The notes below the pieces were generated by a model. The model had not been told where the DNA came from. It did not search any database and worked only from the letters and a program-made list of their open reading frames with translations. This document shows positions 19,602 through 29,810 of a stretch of 64,000 nucleotides of DNA, one piece after another (position 1 is the first letter of the stretch; each line of letters opens with the position of its first letter). Source of the DNA: an uncultured Sulfolobales archaeon (lineage in GTDB: Archaea; Thermoproteota; Thermoprotei_A; Sulfolobales; NBVN01); contig CALEDH010000008.1 of the NCBI GenBank assembly GCA_937949785.1, forward strand, positions 1-64,000, in the 5' to 3' direction. The position numbers and the translations under genes are program-made.

Positions 19602-20464
19602 TAACGCCTCACCAAAGAAGAAATATGCTCTAAGACCTTACGTGTTAGGTCGTAGCCAGTCACAGCTACGGTATTCTTAAACTCCGTTACGGCGTTAACC
19701 TCATTAACTAGGTATCCTCTCTCAGGGTCCTCAAATACATCTATGCCGAGGAAATGTCCTTCAACAACTCCGGCAGTTCTTAAAGCTAAATCCTCTAGTT
19801 CAGGGTCTATATGCGCTGTAACAGCCTTCCCACCCCTAGCTGTATTCGTTATCCAGTGACTACTATATCTGTATATAGCTACGGGGACTTCATCACCTAC
19901 AGTAAACACTCTAATATCCCTACCAGGCTTCCTCACAAATTCCTGGATGTAGTAGATACTGTGTATTGGGTTATGCATATAAGTCCTATGTTCTATGATA
20001 GACCTCATATCCTCCTCATCATCTATTAGCGCTAATAACCTACCCCAACTACCGTAAACAGGTTTAATCACGAACGGATAGCCTAACTTTTCAGCAATCT
20101 TCGGAGCGGTATCGTGGTTGAAGGACACATATGTCTTCGGAACAGGTATCTTATTTTTTATTAGGAGGGACGTGGTCCACAACTTATCTTGGCAAATCAT
20201 TATCGTATACGATTTATTAATAACGTCTATCCCGTATGACTCCACTAAAATAGTTGATTCTAATGAGTTGTAAAAACTAACACTTCTCTGAAGTCCGATA
20301 TCAGCACCGCTAAAATCCAATGAACTACCATTGCCGACCTCACCGTAGATAGTTGGTATGTGTACGGGAATTATGCTGATATCTAACTTCTTTGCAGTCT
20401 CTATGAATGACTTCTCCTCCCATCGAAGAACATCATAAAGTAGTAGTATGTTTACTCTCCCCAA
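19601..20464 (-). CDS. lysX: LysW-aminoadipate ligase
   Basis: RimK/ATP-grasp ligase with NEVNAVTEFKN (LysX-like specificity segment); start overlaps lysW. Confidence 0.88.
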   Translation of the reverse strand: MGRVNILLLYDVLRWEEKSFIETAKKLDISIIPVHIPTIYGEVGNGSSLDFSGADIGLQRSVSFYNSLESTILVESYGIDVINKSYTIMICQDKLWTTSLLIKNKIPVPKTYVSFNHDTAPKIAEKLGYPFVIKPVYGSWGRLLALIDDEEDMRSIIEHRTYMHNPIHSIYYIQEFVRKPGRDIRVFTVGDEVPVAIYRYSSHWITNTARGGKAVTAHIDPELEDLALRTAGVVEGHFLGIDVFEDPERGYLVNEVNAVTEFKNTVAVTGYDLTRKVLEHISSLVRR

Positions 20465-20619
20465 TCCTCTCTCACACCTTCTAAAGGTCTTAGTTTGATT
20501 GAACCACCTTCATTTACTACTTCTAAAGTAATCCCACATTCATGATCTATTAGTTCTCCGGGTAATGCGTCGTCAGGTACTTCTACATCACCGCCGCATA
20601 TGGGGCATTTGATTATCAC
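20452..20619 (-). CDS. lysW: LysW amino-group carrier protein
   Basis: Manual translation: (M)IIKCPICGGDVEVPDDALPGELIDHECGITLEVVNEGGSIKLRPLEGVREDWGE, with Zn-ribbon CPxCG and C-terminal EDWGE. GTG start. Missing from ORF track. Confidence 0.95.
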   Translation of the reverse strand: MIIKCPICGGDVEVPDDALPGELIDHECGITLEVVNEGGSIKLRPLEGVREDWGE

Positions 20620-20950
20620 TTGCTGACACCAATGATAGCTTCCCCAGTACGGAGTTTATAAAATTATTTATGGATGGCTTAACAACTTATTTGAACTAAC
20701 ACGTATGTAGTTCAAACCTACTTATTTGAATAAGTGCGAAGTTTATAGCGGATATTGCTGCTTGGGGCTTAGCCGGATGCTGTATTCTATAGGTGGTATA
20801 GCTTAGTTCCTGTAGAATATATTTAGATTCCCTTGACTTACAATAAAATAAAATTTGATTAAAGCTTTTAAGTAGTTTCAACAACTATTACGATATGTAG
20901 GCGTGATTAAGGAAATATAGGTGGTGGTCTAGGTTTAATAGACACGTCCT

Positions 20951-21811
20951 ATGGTGGGGTGCTGTTCTAGGATGAATTACTACTTAGCAGTTGATATTAT
21001 AAGGTATGATGAGAAGTTATTGATTGAAGCTTTTAAGGGTTTAGGTATTGATGTTATTATTATTAAGGTGGACAGCGAATTACTTCCTTTAATTGACAGT
21101 AGAACATTAAGCGATAGTTTAGTTGTTATGAGGCCTATCTCAGCCTATAACGCTATATACTCAGCTGTGGCGTTTGAGTCTATGGGGGCCTTAACAGTTA
21201 ACTCTTCTAGGACGCTGTACTTATGTAATGATAAGATCCTCACCTACGGTTGTCTTATTAGGGAAGGCCTTAGAATACCTAAGACATGCATAGCTCTTTC
21301 AAATACATCACTTCAGTCTGTTAGTGGTAGGCTGAAGTTCCCACTTATAGATAAACCACCTATAGGGAGTTGGGGTAGGTTGGTTAGCTATGTTAGAGAT
21401 AGTGTTGATTTGAAGATGATTTCAGAGCATAGAGAGTTTATGGGGCCTATTATTAAGACCCACGTCATTCAGGAGGTCGTAGGTTTGGGGAAGGACATAA
21501 GGTGTATAGTTGTGGGTGATGATGTTTTAGGCTGTATGATGAGGAGGGCATCTGCGGATGAGTGGAGGAGTAATGTTGCCTTAGGCGGCACTGTTGAGAA
21601 CTATCCAGTGGATAGTGAGGTTGAGGAATTAGTTATTAGGGCTTCTAGGTCTGTAGGGGCTGAATTCGTAGGTGTTGACCTATTAGTAGGGGATGGGTAC
21701 TATGTTAATGAGGTTAATGGGGTTCCAGAATTTAAGGGCTTTATAAAAGCTACTGGTATTAAGGTTCACGAATATCTAGTTAAATACCTAGTAAGTAGTA
21801 GTAGGAGGTAG
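20951..21811 (+). CDS. argX: LysW-glutamate ligase
   Basis: Second RimK-like ligase with NEVNGVPEFKGFIKATGI (ArgX-like); next to lysY and lysZ. Real start may be ATG 20972. Confidence 0.85.
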   Translation: MVGCCSRMNYYLAVDIIRYDEKLLIEAFKGLGIDVIIIKVDSELLPLIDSRTLSDSLVVMRPISAYNAIYSAVAFESMGALTVNSSRTLYLCNDKILTYGCLIREGLRIPKTCIALSNTSLQSVSGRLKFPLIDKPPIGSWGRLVSYVRDSVDLKMISEHREFMGPIIKTHVIQEVVGLGKDIRCIVVGDDVLGCMMRRASADEWRSNVALGGTVENYPVDSEVEELVIRASRSVGAEFVGVDLLVGDGYYVNEVNGVPEFKGFIKATGIKVHEYLVKYLVSSSRR

Positions 21812-21816
21812 GTAGG

Positions 21817-22869
21817 TTGGTTTTTAGGGTAGGTATTGTCGGGGCTTCAGGCTATACTGGTGGTGAGCTGCTGAGAATTCTGGCTAACCACCCCGGAGTG
21901 GAGATCACATACGTTACTTCCAGGGAGTATGTTGGGAAGCCGGTACATTACGTACATTACAATTTGAGAGGTTATTATAGAGGGCTTAAATTCGTTGAAT
22001 TCGATGTTAACGGCGTTTCACGGAATTCGGATGTAGTCTTCCTCACCTTACCGCATGGTGTTTCAGTAAACTACGTTCCTAAACTACTTGAGGTAGGTCT
22101 TAGGGTAGTGGATTTAAGCGCTGACTTCAGGTTGAAGAAACCTGAGCTCTACGAGTTTTGGTATGGTTTTAAACACCCCTACCCAGACCTTCTGAGTAAG
22201 GCCGTCTACGGATTACCTGAGATACATAGGGATGAACTTAGGAATACTGGCTTAATAGCGTCGCCTGGATGTAATGCAACTGCTGTTATCCTCTCCTTAC
22301 TGCCATTGGCTAAGACTGGTGTTGTTGATTTAAGCAAGGTTGTTGCGGATGTTAAGGCTGGTAGTAGTGAGGGGGGTTCAAAACCCAGTCAGGGTTCACA
22401 TCACCCTGAGAGGGAGGGTGCTATAAGACCTTACGAAGCTGAGGGGCATAGACATGCAGCTGAGGTTGAGCAGGAGCTAACTTACTTAACAGGTAGTGAG
22501 GTCAACGTAACTTTAATACCTCATGCTGTGAGTAGTGTTAGAGGTGTTCTCACATCAACACATCTATGGTTTAAGGACTATATAGATGATATAGACTTAA
22601 TGAAGCTTTTCGTACAGACGTACTCTAAGGAACCGTTCGTGAGGTTTGTTAAGACATCACCTCCAGGGTACCCAGATCCGAAGTATGTTGTAGGTAGTAA
22701 TTACGTGGATGTGAGCTACGCTGTAGAGAGGAGGGTGAGGAGGTTAACGGTCTTCGCAGCTTTAGATAATCTAATGAAGGGAGCAGCTGGTCAGGCAGTT
22801 CAAGCATTCAATATTATGATGGGATTTGAAGAGGGGTTAGGCCTTAAATACCCACCTTTAAAGCCTTAG
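21817..22869 (+). CDS. lysY: [LysW]-aminoadipate/glutamate 6-phosphate reductase
   Basis: ArgC family: VGIVGASGYTGGELLRIL, SPGCNATAVIL, SQGSHHPEREGAIRPYEAEGHRHAAEVEQ. Confidence 0.92.
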   Translation: MVFRVGIVGASGYTGGELLRILANHPGVEITYVTSREYVGKPVHYVHYNLRGYYRGLKFVEFDVNGVSRNSDVVFLTLPHGVSVNYVPKLLEVGLRVVDLSADFRLKKPELYEFWYGFKHPYPDLLSKAVYGLPEIHRDELRNTGLIASPGCNATAVILSLLPLAKTGVVDLSKVVADVKAGSSEGGSKPSQGSHHPEREGAIRPYEAEGHRHAAEVEQELTYLTGSEVNVTLIPHAVSSVRGVLTSTHLWFKDYIDDIDLMKLFVQTYSKEPFVRFVKTSPPGYPDPKYVVGSNYVDVSYAVERRVRRLTVFAALDNLMKGAAGQAVQAFNIMMGFEEGLGLKYPPLKP

Positions 22870-22882
22870 GAGGGATTTAGCG

Positions 22883-23680
22883 ATGTACGTCATTAAGGTC
22901 GGGGGTAAGGTATTAGATAGGAACTTACCTAAGGTTGTTGAGAGTATTAGTAGGGAGTTGTCTAAAACCCCTATAGTGTTAGCACATGGTGGTGGAAACG
23001 TAGTTACGGAGTACTGCAGGAGGTTAGGCGTTGAGCCTAAATTCGTTACCTCCCCAGAAGGTATTAGGAGTAGATATACTGATAGGGGCGAGCTTGAAGT
23101 GTATGTAATGGTAATGGCTGGGAAGTTAAATAAGGAGATAGTAGCTGGTTTAGTGGCTAGAGGTGTTAAGGCCGTAGGTATTACAGGAGCTGATGGGCCG
23201 ACGCTAATTGCTGAGAGGAAGAAGAGGATAGTAGTTATCGATGAAAGGGGTAGGAAGAGGGTTATTGATGGAGGTTATACTGGGAGGGTAGTTAGCGTTA
23301 ACTCTGACCTACTGAAAACGTTCTTAAGCAATGGTTACACAGTTGTAGTAGCCCCTATAGCTATAGATGATGAAGGGAATATGTTAAACGTCGACGCAGA
23401 CCAGGTAGCCTTTAAGATTTCCTCAACCCTCAGAGTTGATAAGCTAATAATACTAACAGACGTTCCCGGTGTCTTCGTAGATGGTGAGGTGGTAAAGCAT
23501 ATAAAGGCTGATGAGGTGGGGGATATCTTAAGTAAGGTAGGTGCTGGCATGAATAGAAAGTTGATAGAGGCATTAAATGCTATAAGAAGCGGTGTCGGCG
23601 AGGTAGTAATAACTTCAGGCATTGTTGAAGACCCCGTAGGTGAGGTTTTAAGAGGAAACGGTACCGTGGTGAGTCAATGA
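22883..23680 (+). CDS. lysZ: [LysW]-aminoadipate/glutamate kinase
   Basis: ArgB-like amino acid kinase: IKVGGKVL, LAHGGGNVV, ILTDVPGVFVDGEVV. Confidence 0.92.
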   Translation: MYVIKVGGKVLDRNLPKVVESISRELSKTPIVLAHGGGNVVTEYCRRLGVEPKFVTSPEGIRSRYTDRGELEVYVMVMAGKLNKEIVAGLVARGVKAVGITGADGPTLIAERKKRIVVIDERGRKRVIDGGYTGRVVSVNSDLLKTFLSNGYTVVVAPIAIDDEGNMLNVDADQVAFKISSTLRVDKLIILTDVPGVFVDGEVVKHIKADEVGDILSKVGAGMNRKLIEALNAIRSGVGEVVITSGIVEDPVGEVLRGNGTVVSQ

Positions 23681-24111
23681 GTCAACGTGAAGTCTTATTA
23701 GATGAGGTGGACATTAAGATATTAAGTAGGTTGAGGGAGAATGCTAGGACTCCATACACCGAGATGGCTAAGGAATTAAGACTCAGTGAATCAGCGATTC
23801 GTAAGAGGATTAATAGGTTAGCTAAAGCAGGGGTTATTAGGAGGTTTACGATAGATTACAGCATTAACAACGAGATTAGGGCTATAATCCTAGTTAAGAC
23901 GCAACCTCAAACCTCAGTGCCTGAAGTATCTAAAAACCTAATAAGAGTTACATGTACTGATAGACTTTACGAAATAACGGGTGAGTATGATATAGTGATA
24001 GTCGGGGTCACTACAGATATACCTAGCCTAAATAAATGCATAGATGAGATAAGGAATACTAAGGGGGTCTCCTCAACTAATTCCATGGTCGTATTAAGGT
24101 CTTGGCCGTAA
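23677..24111 (+). CDS. lysM: Lrp/AsnC family regulator (LysM-like)
   Basis: DEVDIKILSRLRENARTPYTEMAKELRLSESAIRKRINRL HTH plus RAM domain; last gene of the lysine/arginine operon. Confidence 0.82.
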   Translation: MSQREVLLDEVDIKILSRLRENARTPYTEMAKELRLSESAIRKRINRLAKAGVIRRFTIDYSINNEIRAIILVKTQPQTSVPEVSKNLIRVTCTDRLYEITGEYDIVIVGVTTDIPSLNKCIDEIRNTKGVSSTNSMVVLRSWP

Positions 24112-24202
24112 ACTCCGGGGGTAAAGAAAGTCCACCCCATATTAGAAATTAGATTGAAGTCCTATAGTTAACTTAATAATTTAGGTTGCTGAGTAATCCT
24201 CA

Positions 24203-24877
24203 GTGCTGCTAATGATTGAAGGCAGACTATCGTTAAAGTTAGTAGTAGTCTTCGTAAGTTTTGATGTACCGGAATTCATATGTGATATAATCACATCGTT
24301 CGAAGGTTTTGGGAAGGTGATATCATTTGATAAGTTATCTGAGTCTTCAGCTCTGCTGAGGGTGGGGGCTATTGACCTTATCCTAATAGGAGGTTCTGGG
24401 AGGTTAGTTAAGGCCGAACTACTTATGGATAACTGTAGCTTATCTGACGGCTTCAGCGGGTTAGTTAACGTTTTTAAGAAATTGTTAGGCTTGAAGTCAA
24501 CAGCAGTTACGGTAAGGGATGTAGAGCTTATTAGCAGTTACGAAACATACATACCTCTAGCTAAGACTTTAAGTTACGAACCTACCAACGTTTCAAAGGT
24601 ATTAAGTAGCTATGGTATTTTAGTCAATAAAATAAGTTCTGAGAGCTTAGACTACGCGGAATTACTTAACGTTTTAGGTACTTACGTGATTAGCGGTTTA
24701 GGGGTGGTTACGGTAACCTACGTACTCCTACTAAGGAATTACGCGGTAAGAGCCTCGCTCACCGTTAGTAAGAAAGTTGACATCTTAGAGGTTAATGAGC
24801 AGGTAATTAGGAAGATACTCTACGAATTACAGATGCTTACCCAGGTAATTAGTGAGGAGCTCTACTTTAAAGGTTGA
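24203..24877 (+). CDS. Hypothetical protein, possible TM segment
   Basis: 224 aa ORF overlapping the start of livH; no recognised family. Confidence 0.5.
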   Translation: MLLMIEGRLSLKLVVVFVSFDVPEFICDIITSFEGFGKVISFDKLSESSALLRVGAIDLILIGGSGRLVKAELLMDNCSLSDGFSGLVNVFKKLLGLKSTAVTVRDVELISSYETYIPLAKTLSYEPTNVSKVLSSYGILVNKISSESLDYAELLNVLGTYVISGLGVVTVTYVLLLRNYAVRASLTVSKKVDILEVNEQVIRKILYELQMLTQVISEELYFKG

Positions 24878-25820
24878 TGGCTCGGAAGGTAAGGTGTCGG
24901 AAAAACTTATTAAATTTAATTTAATTACCGAAAGGAGTGGTGGATACGTAGTGGATATAACGATCTTCCTTCAAGTATTAGTAAATTCTATATTATTAGG
25001 GGGTATGTACGCTGTTATAAGTATTGGTTTAAACATAATCTTCGGAGTTCTTAAGATTGTTAACTTTGCTCACGGCGAATTAATAATGTTAGGTATGTAT
25101 ATTAGTTATTGGTTAACAGTTCTCTACGGTTTAAATCCCTACATAACGTTACCGATTGTTGCCGCTACGTTATTCCTGATCGGATTGGTTGTTGAGAGGG
25201 TGTTGATTAAGCCTATTCTTAATGCCCCCTCAATCAACCAATTACTAACCACTGCAGCTTTGATATTAATACTTCAGAATATAGCGTTAATACTATGGCG
25301 TGCGGATTATAGAGGGGTTAGCGTTAAAATGCCGTTAATCTCCATCGGCCCTATCTTCATCTCTGCTACTAGGTTAGTAGCATTTATCGGTGGTCTTGCA
25401 GCATCGCTATGCCTCTACTACATACTTATGAAGACTGACTTAGGTATAAGGATAAGGGCAGTAGCTCAGGACCCTGAGGTAGCTCAGATAGTAGGTGTTA
25501 ATGTGCCGAGGATTCAAACCTTAACTTTCGGTCTTGGTGCGATGTTAGCCGGAATAGCAGGTTCTTTAATGATACCTATATTCATGGTTAACCCTACTGT
25601 TGGAAGTAATTTCGGATTAATTGCTTGGGTTATAATAGTTCTCGGGGGTTTAGGTAGTTTTACAGGTGCCTTAATAGGTAGCTTCATAGTTGGGTTTATA
25701 GAGGCCTTCGTAGGTATTTTAATAAGTTTGGAGATGGCTAGGGCCGTAGCTTTTTTAGCGTTTATAGCCATACTCCTATTTAAGCCGGCTGGAATATTGG
25801 GTGAGAAGGCTAGGGTGTGA
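24852..25820 (+). CDS. livH: Branched-chain amino acid type ABC transporter permease (LivH-like)
   Basis: MYAVISIGLNIIFGVLKIVNFAHGELIMLGMYISYWL; true start probably nearer 24950. Confidence 0.9.
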   Translation: MRSSTLKVDGSEGKVSEKLIKFNLITERSGGYVVDITIFLQVLVNSILLGGMYAVISIGLNIIFGVLKIVNFAHGELIMLGMYISYWLTVLYGLNPYITLPIVAATLFLIGLVVERVLIKPILNAPSINQLLTTAALILILQNIALILWRADYRGVSVKMPLISIGPIFISATRLVAFIGGLAASLCLYYILMKTDLGIRIRAVAQDPEVAQIVGVNVPRIQTLTFGLGAMLAGIAGSLMIPIFMVNPTVGSNFGLIAWVIIVLGGLGSFTGALIGSFIVGFIEAFVGILISLEMARAVAFLAFIAILLFKPAGILGEKARV

Positions 25821-25823
25821 ACT

Positions 25824-26801
25824 ATGAGCATGTTTAAGAGTTTGAACATCAAGTATATAGTACCATTGGCGGTCATCCTCTACGCACTGCCCTTAATACC
25901 TCAACAACCTTACGTTACGCACTTAATGATTATGACGCTTATGTGGGCATACCTAGCAACGGCGTGGAATATATTAGGCGGTTTTTCAGGGCAATTATCG
26001 TTAGGGCACGCAGCTTTCTTCGGTATTGGTGCCTACGCATCTTACTTCCTAACAGTGTGGTATGGTATACCCCCAATAGTAAGTTTAATTGTAAGCGGTA
26101 TGTTTGCATCACTTATCAGTATTGGTATAGGGTACCCATGCTTTAGGTATGGGTTGAGAGGTGTTTACTTCACCTTAGCCACCATAGCGTTTGCTGAGAT
26201 ATTAAAGGACGTATTCATATATTTGAGGGATATTACAGGGGGTTCCCTAGGTATTTGGTTACCGGTGACTCATGAGGGCATAGTTAACTTATACTTCATA
26301 AGTAAGGAGTCTTACTACTACGTAATCACATCGCTTTGGCTACTTCTAATGATAATCTTAAGCCTTGCAGGTAGGTTTAAGGACTACCTAATAGCTATTA
26401 GGGAGGATGAAGACGTAGCTGCTAGCATAGGTATTAACATTACTAGGTATAAGTTAATGGCCTTACTAATAAGTAGCTATTTCACAGGTGTTGGGGGATC
26501 CTTCTACATTTACTACTTTAGATATATTAACCCCTACACAGCATTCGGATTAGATACTAGCCTGCAGATGGTATTAATAAGTGTTTTTGGAGGTATGTAT
26601 AGCTTATGGGGTTCCTTCATCGGATCTTTAGTCTTAACACCTATTGGAGAGTATTTAAGAATTACTTTAGGAGGTACTTACGTCGGGTCTCATCTAATAA
26701 TCTACGGGGTATTGTTGATAATCATAATAAGGTTCATGCCAAGAGGTGTTTTTGGTATTGCTGAAATCATTCGGAGTAAGTATTTAATTAGAGGTGGTTG
26801 A
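25824..26801 (+). CDS. livM: Branched-chain amino acid type ABC transporter permease (LivM-like)
   Basis: NILGGFSGQLSLGHAAFFGIGAYASYFL; cluster position. Confidence 0.9.
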   Translation: MSMFKSLNIKYIVPLAVILYALPLIPQQPYVTHLMIMTLMWAYLATAWNILGGFSGQLSLGHAAFFGIGAYASYFLTVWYGIPPIVSLIVSGMFASLISIGIGYPCFRYGLRGVYFTLATIAFAEILKDVFIYLRDITGGSLGIWLPVTHEGIVNLYFISKESYYYVITSLWLLLMIILSLAGRFKDYLIAIREDEDVAASIGINITRYKLMALLISSYFTGVGGSFYIYYFRYINPYTAFGLDTSLQMVLISVFGGMYSLWGSFIGSLVLTPIGEYLRITLGGTYVGSHLIIYGVLLIIIIRFMPRGVFGIAEIIRSKYLIRGG

Positions 26802-27510
26802 CATGTTATTAAGTATTCAGAAGGTTTCGAAGGCGTTCGGTGGTTTGTGGGCCCTTAGGAATGTAGACCTTGATGTGGAGGAAGGTGAGGTGTTAGGACT
26901 TATAGGTCCTAACGGCGCAGGTAAGACGACGTTATTTAACTGTATAACCGGTTACTACAGACCTACTAGCGGTAAGATCGTCTTTCAATCAGTAGATATT
27001 GTCGGCCTACCTCCATATAAGATAAGTAGGTTAGGTATTGCAAGGACTTTCCAATTAACTAAGGGGTTCAATAACTTAACGGTTTTCGATAACATTAGAA
27101 TTGCATCGCTTGTTAGTGGTGCGGCTTTGAAGGATGTTTGGGAAATACTTAGGTTAGTAGGGCTTGAAGAGAAGAAAGACGTATATGTTGGCAGCTTAAC
27201 ACTTATAGAGAGGAAGAAGTTAGAGTTGGCTAGGGCCTTAACGATTAGACCTAAATTACTATTATTGGATGAGGTGATGTCTGGTTTAAAACCTAGTGAA
27301 GCTGATGAAATTTTAAAGGTTATTAGTGATATAAATAAGAAAGGTGTTACTGTAATCATCGTAGAACATGTTATGAGGACTATAATGCGGATATGTAAGA
27401 GGGTTGCTGTCTTAGACTACGGTGTTAAAATTGCTGAGGGAAGTCCTGAAGAAGTGATGAGGGATGAACGTGTTATTAAGGCATACCTAGGTGAGGAGTT
27501 TGTTGCTTGA
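26794..27510 (+). CDS. livG: ABC transporter ATPase (LivG-like)
   Basis: GPNGAGKTTLFNCITGYYRPTSGKI; GIARTFQLTKGFNNLTVFDNI. Confidence 0.9.
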   Translation: MVDMLLSIQKVSKAFGGLWALRNVDLDVEEGEVLGLIGPNGAGKTTLFNCITGYYRPTSGKIVFQSVDIVGLPPYKISRLGIARTFQLTKGFNNLTVFDNIRIASLVSGAALKDVWEILRLVGLEEKKDVYVGSLTLIERKKLELARALTIRPKLLLLDEVMSGLKPSEADEILKVISDINKKGVTVIIVEHVMRTIMRICKRVAVLDYGVKIAEGSPEEVMRDERVIKAYLGEEFVA

Positions 27511-28207
27511 AGTAAATGATGTATCGGCTGGGTACAGCTTATTAAGGGTTTTATGGGATGTTACCCTTAAGGTCAGTAGCGGTGAGAGAGTAGCACTTAT
27601 AGGTCCTAACGGCGCAGGTAAGACAACACTGCTTAGAGTTGTTGTAGGACTCCTCCAGCCGTATGGAGGTAAGGTGATCTTTAACGGTGAGGACGTAACT
27701 AACATACCTACATTCGATAGGGTTAGGAAGGGTATAACTTTAGTTCCTGAAGGTAGTAGGGTAATACCTAGATTAACCGTGTATGAGAACTTAAGAGCGG
27801 CTGCAACGACGAAGGAGGCGAAGGATAAGTTTACAGACACTGTAGATATGCTCTTCACCTTATTCCCCATACTTAAAGAGAGGAAGGAGCAATTAGCTGG
27901 TACTTTAAGCGGTGGTGAGCAAAGGATGTTAGCAGTAGCTAGAGGTTTAATTCTAAGACCTAAGCTACTTTTAGTTGATGAGGTTTCATTAGGCTTAGCG
28001 CCGAAGGTGGTTACGCAGATATATGACTCGTTTAAAGAGTTGAGTGGGATGGGTATAACGTTAGTTCTAGTAGAACAGTATGTTAGGAAGGTACTTCAAT
28101 CAACTGATAGGGCCTACTTAATAGAGCAGGGTAGGATAGTTTTAAGCGGTAGTAGTCGAGAACTCATGGTAAATGAGTACGTAAGGAAGGCATACTTAGG
28201 TGATTAA
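27491..28207 (+). CDS. livF: ABC transporter ATPase (LivF-like)
   Basis: GPNGAGKTTLLRVVVGLL; LSGGEQRMLAVARGLILRPKLLLVDEVSLGLAP. Confidence 0.92.
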   Translation: MRSLLLEVNDVSAGYSLLRVLWDVTLKVSSGERVALIGPNGAGKTTLLRVVVGLLQPYGGKVIFNGEDVTNIPTFDRVRKGITLVPEGSRVIPRLTVYENLRAAATTKEAKDKFTDTVDMLFTLFPILKERKEQLAGTLSGGEQRMLAVARGLILRPKLLLVDEVSLGLAPKVVTQIYDSFKELSGMGITLVLVEQYVRKVLQSTDRAYLIEQGRIVLSGSSRELMVNEYVRKAYLGD

Positions 28208-28258
28208 GTAGGGTTAAACAGTGTAAAATTTATTAATCCCTAAGCCTTCTAGGAATAG

Positions 28259-29767
28259 GTGTTATTTGACATGGTAGCTAAACAAAGTAACATCTTAGTA
28301 GGTATATTAGCGGTTTTAATTGTTGTTGCTGGTGTTGGTGGTTATCTCGCAGGATCTTCTACTGCTACACCTATGACAGTTACCACTACGGTGACAGTAG
28401 TTCCTTCTACAGTTACAACAACTGTAGTTAGGACTGAGAGGGTAACTGTTACTGAGACTGTAACAGTGACTTCAACACCTACGCCGACGGTTACCCTACC
28501 TCCTCCTGATAAGGTTCAGATTAGGATCGGCCTCCTCTTCCCGCTAACAGGTGCTTGGGCACCCTTAGGGACAGATCAGATGACTGGTGCTAAAATAGCT
28601 ATTGAGATGGTTAATAGGCGTGGCGGGGTCCTAGGTAAGTATAAGGTCGATTACGTAGTTGCTGATTGTAAGAGTGACGTTACCGTAGCGGCTACTGAGG
28701 CGGAGAGATTAATAACTATGAATAAGGTTCAGGTAATAGTAGGTAGTTATGCCAGTCCATTACTCCTAGCAGCTAGTGAGGTAGCTGAGAAGTATAAGAC
28801 TATTTACTGGGAGGTAGGCGCTATTACCGATAGCGCTACATTAAGAGGCTTCAAATACTTATTCAGACCTCAGCCGATAGGCGGTGATTTCGGTTTTCAG
28901 AGCGTCTTATTCATTAGAGATGTGGTGGCTAAGGCTTTAGGGAAGGACGTAAGTAATTTGAAAGTTGCGATAGTATTTGAGGACGGACCTTACGGTACGT
29001 CAGTGGCTAGTGGTAATAAGTTAATGGCTGAAAAACTGAGGATACCTATAGTACTATATGAGGGTTACCCTACAGCAGCTACAGACCTCTCATCACTTAT
29101 TATGAAGCTTAAGATGGTAGGTCCTGATATAATACTGCATACCGGCTACTACTCCGATACAGTGCTGTTCTTTAGGCAGGCAAAGGAGTTAGGCCTTAAG
29201 CTCAAGGCCTACATAGCTCACGGTGCTGGCGGTGGATTACCCGCTACTTATCAAGCGTTAGGTAAGGACATGGAGTACATGTTTAACGTAGACCCACCCT
29301 CACCCTACTTAAACTACGAAGCATTAAACCCTGAGGTCAGAGATGCATTGCTTGAGTTCGTCGAGAGGTTTAAGGCTGAAAGAGGTTACGAACCAATGAC
29401 GCATGCGCATATGGGCTTCTCACACACCTGGATCCTACTTACAAACGTATTACCATTAGCAATAATGAGGTACGGGGAGGTAACACCTGATACTATAAGG
29501 TTAGCAGCTCTAGAAATCAACATATCTGAGGGTGGAACTACTATGGGGTACGGAGTTCTCTTCGCAAAACCTGAGAAACCTGATGATACAATCCTAGGTA
29601 AGATCGGTAGGGTTGAGAAACCACAACAACACATAGGTCAGAACATCCTCTCATACCCGGTCGTCATGCAGTGGCAGAAGGGTAGATTAATAGTTGTCTA
29701 CCCAGAGAAGTTTGCAGGTACTAAAGCTGTCATACCTCTACCGGCTGAAAGCCCCTACGCCGGTTAA
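28259..29767 (+). CDS. Branched-chain amino acid type ABC transporter substrate-binding protein
   Basis: N-terminal anchor, Thr/Val-rich linker, then IRIGLLFPLTGAWAPLGTDQMTGAKIAIEMVNRRGGVLG; likely start ATG 28271. Confidence 0.92.
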   Translation: MLFDMVAKQSNILVGILAVLIVVAGVGGYLAGSSTATPMTVTTTVTVVPSTVTTTVVRTERVTVTETVTVTSTPTPTVTLPPPDKVQIRIGLLFPLTGAWAPLGTDQMTGAKIAIEMVNRRGGVLGKYKVDYVVADCKSDVTVAATEAERLITMNKVQVIVGSYASPLLLAASEVAEKYKTIYWEVGAITDSATLRGFKYLFRPQPIGGDFGFQSVLFIRDVVAKALGKDVSNLKVAIVFEDGPYGTSVASGNKLMAEKLRIPIVLYEGYPTAATDLSSLIMKLKMVGPDIILHTGYYSDTVLFFRQAKELGLKLKAYIAHGAGGGLPATYQALGKDMEYMFNVDPPSPYLNYEALNPEVRDALLEFVERFKAERGYEPMTHAHMGFSHTWILLTNVLPLAIMRYGEVTPDTIRLAALEINISEGGTTMGYGVLFAKPEKPDDTILGKIGRVEKPQQHIGQNILSYPVVMQWQKGRLIVVYPEKFAGTKAVIPLPAESPYAG

Positions 29768-29774
29768 TTCAACC

Positions 29775-29804
29775 TTAACCTAAAAAAGTGCTTTTTTAGG
29801 TTAA
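29775..29804. terminator. Perfect 13-bp stem-loop between convergent genes
   Basis: ttaacctaaaaaa-gtgc-ttttttaggttaa; lies between the + strand end at 29767 and the - strand end at 29811. Confidence 0.6.
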
Positions 29805-29810
29805 AATAGA

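Noticed and set aside
27487-27870. 127-aa minus-strand ORF
   Set aside because: Antisense to the LivF ATPase Walker region; shadow ORF.
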